This document shows, one piece after another, positions 6,669-11,792 of a stretch of DNA of 11,792 nt. Where the stretch lies: NCBI GenBank assembly GCA_902806105.1, contig CADCVI010000080.1, positions 1-11,792 of the forward strand. Direction: 5' to 3'. The stretch's first letter is position 1. Each line of letters opens with the position of its first letter. The stretch comes from an uncultured Rubrobacteraceae bacterium. Lineage in GTDB: Bacteria; Actinomycetota; Rubrobacteria; Rubrobacterales; Rubrobacteraceae. The translations under genes were made by a program, and so were the position numbers. The notes under the pieces were generated by a model, which worked only from the letters and a program-made list of their open reading frames with translations, made no database searches and was not told where the DNA came from.

Positions 6669-7277
6669 GAGAGGTAGCGTGTTGATCTCGTCGGACGGCG
6701 ACACGTAGAGAAAACCCACCGGCACCTCTCGTGCTCTCGCCTCCGACTCACGCAGGCCATAGAAAGTCATTTGCTCTGAGTGCTCCGGCGCTGTGTCGAT
6801 AACCATCACGACCGGGGAGAACGATGACCCTCGTGCTTCTGCCTCCTCGCGATGTGCGGCCACCTTCATGATGTCCCTGATGATCTCGCCGGGGCCCAGT
6901 CGGCTGTTTGCCCTCTCTGATGCCTTGATCTCGATCGCAAGTAGCAAGGTCTCCAACGTCTCCTTGCGTTTCCGCCGTCGCCAGTCTCCCTCGACACGCG
7001 TCGAGAACAGGCACACGTCGGGGATCGGCTCGAAGCCGCCGCGGTAGTGCTCGTGCTTTTTCAGATCGAGCTGTCGGAAAAGCTCCGAAACGGGGTTATC
7101 GATCCACATCTTGACGTTCATCCCGAGCTGCTCAAGAGGGACTTCGCCGTGCAACCGCAGACAATAATAGACGACAGCCTGGTAATGAAGCTCCGATCCG
7201 AGTACCCGCCTACATTCGGCAACGATGAAGGGCCAAGCCCTAGCAAGCATCCGAACCGCGTCTTCTGGGGTGTGCAC
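6663..7277 (-). CDS. Hypothetical protein with a PD-(D/E)xK-like core
   Basis: I do not recognise the family of this 204-residue, soluble, charged protein. The order of a helical N-terminal half, Pro86-Asp87 in the strand PDVCLFSTR, then about 29 residues later AIEIKAS with Glu116-x-Lys118, is the spacing of a PD-(D/E)xK nuclease-fold active site. A following strand (SPVVMVIDTA) and a C-terminal strand (VGFLYVSP) would fit that fold. A nuclease role is therefore possible but not shown. No signal peptide or membrane helix is present. Start: GTG 7277 with AGGAG upstream at short (3 nt) spacing; Met10 is an alternative. Hand-counted 60-base lines within the gene are 53-65% GC against about 70% in neighbouring genes, which suggests horizontal acquisition. 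It lies alone between a terminator-like hairpin and the lipoprotein cassette, all on the minus strand. Confidence 0.65.
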   Translation of the reverse strand: MHTPEDAVRMLARAWPFIVAECRRVLGSELHYQAVVYYCLRLHGEVPLEQLGMNVKMWIDNPVSELFRQLDLKKHEHYRGGFEPIPDVCLFSTRVEGDWRRRKRKETLETLLLAIEIKASERANSRLGPGEIIRDIMKVAAHREEAEARGSSFSPVVMVIDTAPEHSEQMTFYGLRESEARAREVPVGFLYVSPSDEINTLPLA

Positions 7278-7306
7278 GGGCTCCTGATCGATTGAAATAG
7301 CATCGA

Positions 7307-7341
7307 CGGGCGAAGGCCGGCTGGCGCCCGGTCTTCGCCCG
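7307..7341 (-). terminator. Strong hairpin after the serine hydrolase gene
   Basis: CGGGCGAAGGCCGG (7307-7320) pairs with CCGGTCTTCGCCCG (7328-7341) across a 7-nt loop. This gives 14 bp with one G-T wobble. In the minus-strand transcript it starts 14 bases after the stop codon and is followed by a moderately U-rich run (7306 downwards). It is a good candidate Rho-independent terminator. Confidence 0.75.
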
Positions 7342-7355
7342 AAGTGCCGCTGGTC

Positions 7356-8552
7356 TTATGCCGCCTGGTTGCGGACCATCTGGTTGTAGATCGCCGTCTC
7401 GAAGTCCATGTATCCGGTGAACGAGACCGGGTCGGCGAACGGCAGGATCTGTGTGGCCCAGAAGCCGCCTAGGCCGTTCTTGCGGTCGATCCAGTAGTAG
7501 AGGTTGGCGAGGCCCGCCCAGCCCAGCTCACCTGCGGGGCGTCCGGTCGGGGCCTCCTCGTCGTTGATCATGAAGGTGTATCCCCACGATTTAGGCATCC
7601 CCGGGAAGAACTCCGCGTCGTTGGAGAGGCTCGGGATCGCGCCGGGCAGGCCCACGATCTTCATCTCCCCGAGCCCGTTCTGCGCCATGCTTTCGACGGT
7701 CTCGGTCTTCAAGACCTGGCCGTGATCCCCGGCCCCGCCGTTGAGGATCATGCGGATAAACTTCATGTAGTCGCCGACGGGGGCGTACAACCCGTGCCCG
7801 CCCATGTGCTGCTCGGGCTCCTGCGGCAGCTCGAAGTCCGGGAGCGGGGTCAGGGCGCCGTCGTCGCCGCGCTGGTGCATCGTGGCGCGGCGCTGGCGCA
7901 TCTCCGGCGAGAGCTGGAACGCCGTTTCGTGCATGCCGAGCGGCTCGAAGATGCGCTCTTGCATGACCTCGCCGAGCCGCTTGCCGCGCGCCCCCTCGAC
8001 GACCTTGCCGACCCAGTCTATGTTGCTGCCGTACTCCCAGCGGCTCCCCGGATCGAAGAGCAGGACCGAGCGGAGCGACGCCATCGAGGCGGTGACGACG
8101 CTCGGGACGCCCCTGGCTTCTCCGTACCGGATCAGGTCGTGGTTGAAGAAGTCGTAGCCGAAACCCGCCGTGTGCAGCATGAGCTGCCTCACGGTTATGT
8201 CCGACGCGGGCGGGCGCACCTGCGGTTCCCCAGCGTCGTCGAAGCCTTCGAGCACCTGTATCTCGGCGATCTCCGGCGTGTACTCCTTGGCTGGATCGTC
8301 GAGGCCGATCACGCCTTCCTCCACGAGCTGCATCACCGCCGCGCCCGTTACGGCTTTCGTGCACGAGAAGATGGCGAACACGGTGTCCGTCGTCATCGCA
8401 ACGTCCCCGCCGAGATCCCGCTTGCCGGCGGCACCCTCGTAGAAGTTCTCCCGGCCGTCGGTCGCCATCGCGACCACCCCCGGCACGCCGTTCTCGCGCT
8501 CCGCGACGCCGCCGAGCACGCGATCCGCGGCTTCCCTTACAGCTTCGTTCAT
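7356..8552 (-). CDS. Class-C beta-lactamase-like serine hydrolase (family VIII esterase type)
   Basis: A 398-residue protein of the beta-lactamase/penicillin-binding fold (PF00144 type). The nucleophile motif SxxK is Ser63-Cys-Thr-Lys66 in [22 protein letters not shown]. The catalytic Tyr motif is [11 protein letters not shown] with Tyr174 and Asn177. [14 protein letters not shown] (125-137) and a C-terminal [16 protein letters not shown] (W345-A-G347, in place of KTG) complete the site. These features fit EstB-like esterases or 1,4-butanediol diacrylate-type hydrolases better than a true beta-lactamase. There is no signal peptide, so it is cytosolic, which also argues against antibiotic defence. 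The start ATG has AGG 5 nt upstream. It has its own promoter at 8590-8619 and a terminator behind it, so it is probably monocistronic. The natural substrate is unknown. Confidence 0.92.
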   Translation of the reverse strand: MNEAVREAADRVLGGVAERENGVPGVVAMATDGRENFYEGAAGKRDLGGDVAMTTDTVFAIFSCTKAVTGAAVMQLVEEGVIGLDDPAKEYTPEIAEIQVLEGFDDAGEPQVRPPASDITVRQLMLHTAGFGYDFFNHDLIRYGEARGVPSVVTASMASLRSVLLFDPGSRWEYGSNIDWVGKVVEGARGKRLGEVMQERIFEPLGMHETAFQLSPEMRQRRATMHQRGDDGALTPLPDFELPQEPEQHMGGHGLYAPVGDYMKFIRMILNGGAGDHGQVLKTETVESMAQNGLGEMKIVGLPGAIPSLSNDAEFFPGMPKSWGYTFMINDEEAPTGRPAGELGWAGLANLYYWIDRKNGLGGFWATQILPFADPVSFTGYMDFETAIYNQMVRNQAA

Positions 8553-8589
8553 GGCATCCTTTCCCTGAATCGCCAGGTAACAAGGCTAC

Positions 8590-8619
8590 ATGATAGGAAC
8601 GCGGCAAATCCTCGGTCAA
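8590..8619 (-). promoter_or_regulatory. Sigma70-type promoter of the serine hydrolase gene
   Basis: Read on the minus strand, TTGACC (8619-8614) and TATCAT (8595-8590) are 18 bp apart, close to the TTGACA/TATAAT consensus. They lie 38 bp before the ATG. This is the best promoter match in the window. Confidence 0.65.
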
Positions 8620-8689
8620 ACCCCCGGCGCTCTATGATCCCCACAGAGACGCGTATGTTCGTGGCTTTATCTCGCTCCTGAAGCCCGCC

Positions 8690-9532
8690 TCATCCGACGC
8701 GGGGCGGACCCTGGGCGATGCGGCGAGCGAGGTCTTCTGGCTCGTTGGGGGGCGACCATGGAGCCTCGATCCACCACGTAGCCCCCGCCTCCGCGAAGGG
8801 CCGCACGATGGAGGCCGCGAGCTCCGCATCGTCCCCCGGCGTCTCCCCCTCGCACACGATGTCGAAGGGGCCGTCCTGTAGACGGTTCTCCTCGACGTAA
8901 GACTTCATCGCCCGGACGTCCTCCGGCGTGAGGCCAGGCTCTTCTTGCGCGCTCCCGCTCACCTTGGCCGCGAGCAGGCCATCGTAGCGAAGTGCGCGGT
9001 TCATGGACCTCCTGCTCGGCCACGCGCCGACGGGCCAGATCGGGATGCGCGGCCTCTGTACAGGGGGCGGACGAAACGTCATCTCGGCTATCGTGTAGTG
9101 CTCCCCCTCGAAGGAGAAGGGCTCTCCGCTCCACAGTCCTTCCAGTATCTTCAGGCTCTCGTCCAGCTTTCCCGCCCGAACCTTCCGGTCGGTCGGTTCC
9201 CCTACCGCTCCGAAGCCGCAATCGTCGAGGGCGCCGAGTCCGACCGGCATGACCAGACGTCCGCGCGAGAGGTGGTCGAGGGTCGCCGCCTCGCGGGCGA
9301 GCTTCCACGGGCGGCGGCGGGCGGGTGGCGTGAGAATCGCGCCGATCCGGACGCGGTTCGTCTGCATCGCCATCGCGGCCATGACCACCCAGGGGTCGTG
9401 GATCTCCATCCCGTCGCCCACGCAGATGGCGTCCCAGTAGAAGACCCCGTCCCACCCGGCCTCCTCGGCCTCGCCGGCGAGCCGCGCGACGGTGCGCGGG
9501 TCTCCGCTGGTGACGATGAACCCGTACTTCAT
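8690..9532 (-). CDS. LLM-class (luciferase-like) flavin/F420-dependent oxidoreductase
   Basis: A 280-residue TIM-barrel oxidoreductase of the bacterial luciferase family. The N-terminus MKYGFIVTSGDP leads into AEEAGWDGVFYWD, followed by DPWVVMAAMAMQTNRVRIGAILTPPARRRPWKLAREAATLDHLSRGR, which is the hallmark block of the family (T-P--RR-P--LARE---LD-LS-GR). Then come GLGALDDCGFG, LDESLKILEGLWSGEPFSFEGEHY and PRIPIWPVG. Many actinobacterial members use F420, but FMN cannot be excluded. The length is at the short end for the family, typical of small LLM enzymes. Start: ATG 9532 with AGGGGG 5 nt upstream. It is 137 bp before the serine hydrolase, which has its own promoter, and divergent from the D,D-carboxypeptidase gene. 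The substrate is unknown. Confidence 0.92.
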   Translation of the reverse strand: MKYGFIVTSGDPRTVARLAGEAEEAGWDGVFYWDAICVGDGMEIHDPWVVMAAMAMQTNRVRIGAILTPPARRRPWKLAREAATLDHLSRGRLVMPVGLGALDDCGFGAVGEPTDRKVRAGKLDESLKILEGLWSGEPFSFEGEHYTIAEMTFRPPPVQRPRIPIWPVGAWPSRRSMNRALRYDGLLAAKVSGSAQEEPGLTPEDVRAMKSYVEENRLQDGPFDIVCEGETPGDDAELAASIVRPFAEAGATWWIEAPWSPPNEPEDLARRIAQGPPRVG

Positions 9533-9646
9533 CTCAGCCCCCTGTCCCCGGGAACCGCTCCCTCGCCGTGCCCGGCAGCTTTTCTTCTTTGCGAGATAAC
9601 ATAACCCGAGAACCCGAGTTTCACTACCTTTCGAGAGGAGGAACGC
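9533..9646. promoter_or_regulatory. Divergent intergenic region with AT-rich patch and an 8-bp tandem repeat
   Basis: This 114-bp gap separates the LLM oxidoreductase (minus) and the D,D-carboxypeptidase (plus). An AT-rich patch at about 9580-9606 holds TAACAT/TATGTT-like -10 candidates on both strands, without clear -35 partners. The sequence AACCCGAG is repeated exactly in tandem at 9603-9610 and 9611-9618. AGAGGAGG at 9634-9641 is the ribosome site for the GTG at 9647 (5-nt spacing). Confidence 0.45.
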
Positions 9647-10888
9647 GTGCGGCAGAGGATGGACCTTGCGAGGCCAGCGTGGAGACCCATTGCACCGGCT
9701 CTCTTGCTGGCGCTCGTCTTCTTGTTCGCCCCGGGAGGGGCCGTCGCACAGGAGGAAGCGGCGCCTGAAGAACCGGCACCGGCGGAGGCCGACCCGGCCG
9801 TGCTGGCACCCCCGGAGATAGAAGCCGGGGCCTGGGTGCTGGTCGATGCGGAGACGGGCCTGTTTCTGGACGGGGAGAATCCGGACGAGGGGCTACCGCT
9901 GGCGTCGCTGACAAAGGTCATGTCCGCGCTCGTGGCCCTCCGGGAGGTCGAGGCGGGCGAGGCTAGCCTCGACGACGAGGTGGTCGTCTCCGAGGACGCG
10001 GAAGCCTACGTCGGGCTCGTCTACAGCAACGTGGGGCTCATCTCGGGGGAGACCGTGACGCTCCGGGACCTCATCGTGGCGAGCCTGATCCCCTCCGGCA
10101 CCGACGCGGTCTACGCCCTCGCCGAGCACCTGGGGGACGGGAGCACGGAGGCGTTCGTCGCCCGGATGAACGAGGAGGCAGCGGCGCTCGGGCTCGAGGA
10201 CACCAACTTCGAGAGCCCCGCCGGGCTCGACTCGCCAGATAACAGGGCGAGCGCGCGGGACATGGCCGAGATCTCCCGCGAAGCGATGGCTTACCCGGAG
10301 TTCGCCGAGATCGTGGGCCAGACGGAGGCCACCATCGGCACGAACAACCGGGAGATCGAGATCTTCACGACCAACACCCTCCTCAACGCCTACGAGCCCG
10401 CGACCGGCATAAAGACCGGTACGTCTCCCGAGGCAGGCCCCTCCCTCGCCGCCTCGGCGGAGAGCGACGGCGAGTCGTACGTCGCGATCGTGCTCGACGC
10501 CGTATCAGAGGACGGGACCCCCGGCGACCGCTTCGAGGACGCCGAGGCTATCCTGGAGTACGCCTTCGGCGGCTACGAACGCGAGGCCCTCATCACCCGG
10601 GACGAAACGTACGAGGAGCTACCCCTCCCATACCGCCAGGGCGAATCGGTGGACCTCGTCGCCACCGAAGAGGTCTTCGGCCCGGTGAACGCGGCCTCCG
10701 AGATCGAGCGCCGGGTGACGACCCCCGAAACACCCCCCTCGGCCCGTGCGGGACAGGAGATCGGCGAGGTCGAGGTGCTCGTCGACGGCCAGAGCATGGG
10801 CCGAAGCCCGCTTGCAACCCGGGAGGGCTACGAGGAGGCCTCGCTCTGGCAGAGGGTCAGGGATACGGTGGCCGGGCTCTTCCGATAA
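9647..10888 (+). CDS. Secreted D-alanyl-D-alanine carboxypeptidase (peptidase S11, low-molecular-mass PBP) with SGT in place of SGN
   Basis: A 413-residue exported penicillin-binding protein that would remove the terminal D-Ala from peptidoglycan pentapeptides outside the membrane. A signal peptide (ALLLALVFLFAPGG) ends in AVA before Gln35. An acidic, Pro-rich linker (EEAAPEEPAPAEADP) follows, then the catalytic domain. SxxK is Ser87-Leu-Thr-Lys90 in LASLTKVMSALVAL, and KTG is Lys256-Thr-Gly258 in TGIKTGTS. The middle motif reads Ser150-Gly-Thr152 (LIPSGTDAVYALAEH), where the family normally has SGN. A beta-rich PBP5-C-like region (YEELPLPYRQGESVDLVA) and a final amphipathic helix (SLWQRVRDTVAGLFR) suggest loose membrane attachment like E. 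coli PBP5. Start: GTG 9647 with an ideal AGAGGAGG. An ATG four codons in (9659) is possible. It stands alone. Confidence 0.93.
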   Translation: MRQRMDLARPAWRPIAPALLLALVFLFAPGGAVAQEEAAPEEPAPAEADPAVLAPPEIEAGAWVLVDAETGLFLDGENPDEGLPLASLTKVMSALVALREVEAGEASLDDEVVVSEDAEAYVGLVYSNVGLISGETVTLRDLIVASLIPSGTDAVYALAEHLGDGSTEAFVARMNEEAAALGLEDTNFESPAGLDSPDNRASARDMAEISREAMAYPEFAEIVGQTEATIGTNNREIEIFTTNTLLNAYEPATGIKTGTSPEAGPSLAASAESDGESYVAIVLDAVSEDGTPGDRFEDAEAILEYAFGGYEREALITRDETYEELPLPYRQGESVDLVATEEVFGPVNAASEIERRVTTPETPPSARAGQEIGEVEVLVDGQSMGRSPLATREGYEEASLWQRVRDTVAGLFR

Positions 10889-11005
10889 GGGAGGCTTCGC
10901 GGGCAAAGAACTGGGGTATGCCCTGGTGTATCCCCGGACATCCCCCAGCAACGTCTACCGCCCCCGGATCGCCTTTATGGAACTGGCTTCTTCGAGCGCC
11001 CCTCC

Positions 11006-11347
11006 TTACGGCGCGTCGCGCCTGCCGGCCTCGGCAGGAGGGCTCGTCGCCTCGACCGCGGTGAAGGGTTCGAGGATGTTGTAGGTGTGGGAGGCGCCCT
11101 TCGGTACCGTCCACGAGTCACCGGGGGCCAGGGGCACCGTCTCGCCCTCCAGGCGCAGCTCCGCCCTGCCCGACAGAACGTACCCCACCGTCTCGTACTC
11201 GCGGGCGGCCTCGGGCTTCGGGTGCCCGGGCTGCTCGTTCTCCCAGAGGCGCATGGAGACCGACTCCCCGGAGGCCAGATACCTCTGCCCCATCCCGCCC
11301 TGCGGCGCGCCTTCTTCGTTTACCTTGTCCACGTTCTTCTCTGACAT
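11006..11347 (-). CDS. Small single-domain cupin protein
   Basis: A 113-residue protein with one conserved cupin barrel. The second cupin motif is intact: G76-DSWTV-P82-K-G84-AS-H87-TY-N90. The first motif (ETVGYVLSGRAELRLEG) keeps its glycines but lacks the usual HxH pair. Metal binding is therefore uncertain, and with His87 alone it may be a non-enzymatic or sugar/ligand-binding cupin. The start is ATG 11347, with GGAG 5 nt upstream. An in-frame ATG at 11395 would add 16 residues but has no ribosome site. It lies 89 bp after the flavin-reductase-like gene on the same strand and may be cotranscribed. No substrate can be assigned. Confidence 0.85.
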   Translation of the reverse strand: MSEKNVDKVNEEGAPQGGMGQRYLASGESVSMRLWENEQPGHPKPEAAREYETVGYVLSGRAELRLEGETVPLAPGDSWTVPKGASHTYNILEPFTAVEATSPPAEAGRRDAP

Positions 11348-11352
11348 CACGG

Positions 11353-11356
11353 CTCC
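11353..11356 (-). promoter_or_regulatory. Ribosome binding site for the cupin gene
   Basis: GGAG lies 5 nt before the ATG at 11347, and no comparable site precedes the in-frame ATG at 11395. It supports the shorter protein. Confidence 0.55.
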
Positions 11357-11436
11357 AATCTGTTCTTCGAGTTCCCCCGTGGCATACCCGAGCATCGTAA
11401 TAGTTACTCACCACGGTGCTCGGAGAGGACCGTCGC

Positions 11437-11792
11437 CTACGACGGATCCTCCAGCGGGAGATCGAAGATGGTTTCGACCCTCGTGTAGTCTCCGGCGAGG
11501 CGTCCTAAAGGGTCGAGGCCGGAGACGTCTATGCGCCCCGTGCCGCCGTAGAGCTCGTCCAGGATATGAAACCGGACCATCCTCCCGAGGACGAGGCTAT
11601 CGGTGCCGATGGGGATGATCCGATCCAGGACGCACTCCATGCTCACGGCGGCTTCCAGGACCCTGGGGGCCTTCACCACCTCGCACGGCGCCGCGGTCAG
11701 GCCCGCCGCCTCGAACTCGTCGGCGCCCGGCGGGTGCTCCTTGGCCGACTCGTGCATCGCGTCCGAGGGCGGGAGGGAGACGACGTTGACCA
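11437..11792 (-). CDS. Flavin reductase-like FMN-binding split-barrel protein (N-terminus beyond right edge)
   Basis: The last 118 codons of a gene that enters from the right edge. The visible part reads VNVVSLPPSDAMHESAKEHP, then PGADEFEAAGLTAAPCEVV, APRVLEAAVSMECVL, DSLVLGRMVRFHILD, and a closing DPLGRLAGDYTRVETIFDLPL. This order (EF-AGLT, P-----P-V-EA-V--EC, V-G-VV--H, P-GRL-G--Y) is that of the flavin reductase / DIM6-NTAB family of FMN-binding split-barrel proteins. The missing N-terminal half would hold most of the flavin-binding residues. A Met codon at 11757 is internal, because family-like sequence continues upstream to the edge. Members act as flavin reductase partners of monooxygenases or as stand-alone oxidoreductases. 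Nothing here shows which. Confidence 0.85.
   Translation of the reverse strand, partial: VNVVSLPPSDAMHESAKEHPPGADEFEAAGLTAAPCEVVKAPRVLEAAVSMECVLDRIIPIGTDSLVLGRMVRFHILDELYGGTGRIDVSGLDPLGRLAGDYTRVETIFDLPLEDPS

Noticed and set aside
6793..7295. Two plus-strand frames (84 and 82 residues) opposite the PD-(D/E)xK-like gene
   Set aside because: No good ribosome sites or recognisable motifs, while the minus-strand frame is continuous over 204 codons with a catalytic-like motif.
7356..8552. Antibiotic-resistance beta-lactamase
   Set aside because: There is no signal peptide, and the C-terminal WAG replaces KTG as in family VIII esterases, so a cytosolic esterase/hydrolase is the better call.
10889..11005. 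Terminator after the D,D-carboxypeptidase gene
   Set aside because: GGGG/CCCC runs are present but no continuous stem longer than about 5-6 bp with a sensible loop could be built, so none is claimed.
11348..11395. Longer cupin start at the ATG at 11395
   Set aside because: No Shine-Dalgarno sequence precedes it, whereas GGAG lies at proper distance from the ATG at 11347.
1..11792. CRISPR arrays, tRNA or rRNA genes, insertion sequences, phage or toxin-antitoxin genes
   Set aside because: No regularly spaced repeats, cloverleaf-like sequence, transposase or integrase motifs were seen on either strand.

Overview
This is a high-GC (about 70% in most lines), gene-dense bacterial window. Several things suggest a high-GC actinobacterium: a luciferase-like (LLM) oxidoreductase of F420/FMN type, frequent GTG and TTG starts with good Shine-Dalgarno sites, and regular use of ATA (Ile) and AGG (Arg) codons despite the high GC. 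That codon habit is unlike Streptomyces and is compatible with the Rubrobacter lineage. The lineage is an inference from style and gene content, because no rRNA or marker gene is present.

Layout. (1) 1-516, minus: 5' part of an NAD(P)-binding epimerase/SDR-like gene. (2) 696-4189, plus: two translationally coupled half-transporter genes encoding an ABC exporter. The first subunit has Asp in place of the catalytic Walker-B Glu, and the second has an altered signature motif. This is the pattern of heterodimeric exporters with one consensus and one degenerate ATP site. (3) 4243-6387, minus: a compact three-gene cassette of a Gly-rich YgiB/YjfM-like lipoprotein, a glutathionylspermidine-synthase-like ATP-grasp ligase (YgiC/YjfC type) and a DUF350 (YjfL type) membrane protein. 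Start and stop signals overlap or nearly touch. (4) 6663-7277, minus: an unrecognised protein with a PD-(D/E)xK-like pattern, in DNA of visibly lower GC. (5) 7356-8552, minus: a cytosolic class-C beta-lactamase-like serine hydrolase with its own sigma70-like promoter and a strong hairpin after its stop. (6) 8690-9532, minus: an LLM oxidoreductase. It is divergent from (7) 9647-10888, plus: a secreted D,D-carboxypeptidase of the S11 family whose SxN motif reads SGT. (8) 11006-11347, minus: a small cupin. (9) 11437 to the right edge, minus: a flavin-reductase-like protein lacking its N-terminus.

Most genes are ordinary chromosomal housekeeping or accessory genes. The stretch most worth attention is 4243-7277. 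It holds the lipoprotein / ATP-grasp / DUF350 cassette, whose chemistry is not settled, next to an orphan PD-(D/E)xK-like gene that looks foreign. I see no CRISPR array, tRNA, rRNA, insertion sequence or phage gene. No gene-free stretch exceeds 300 bp; the largest, 6388-6662, holds hairpins and a possible promoter.
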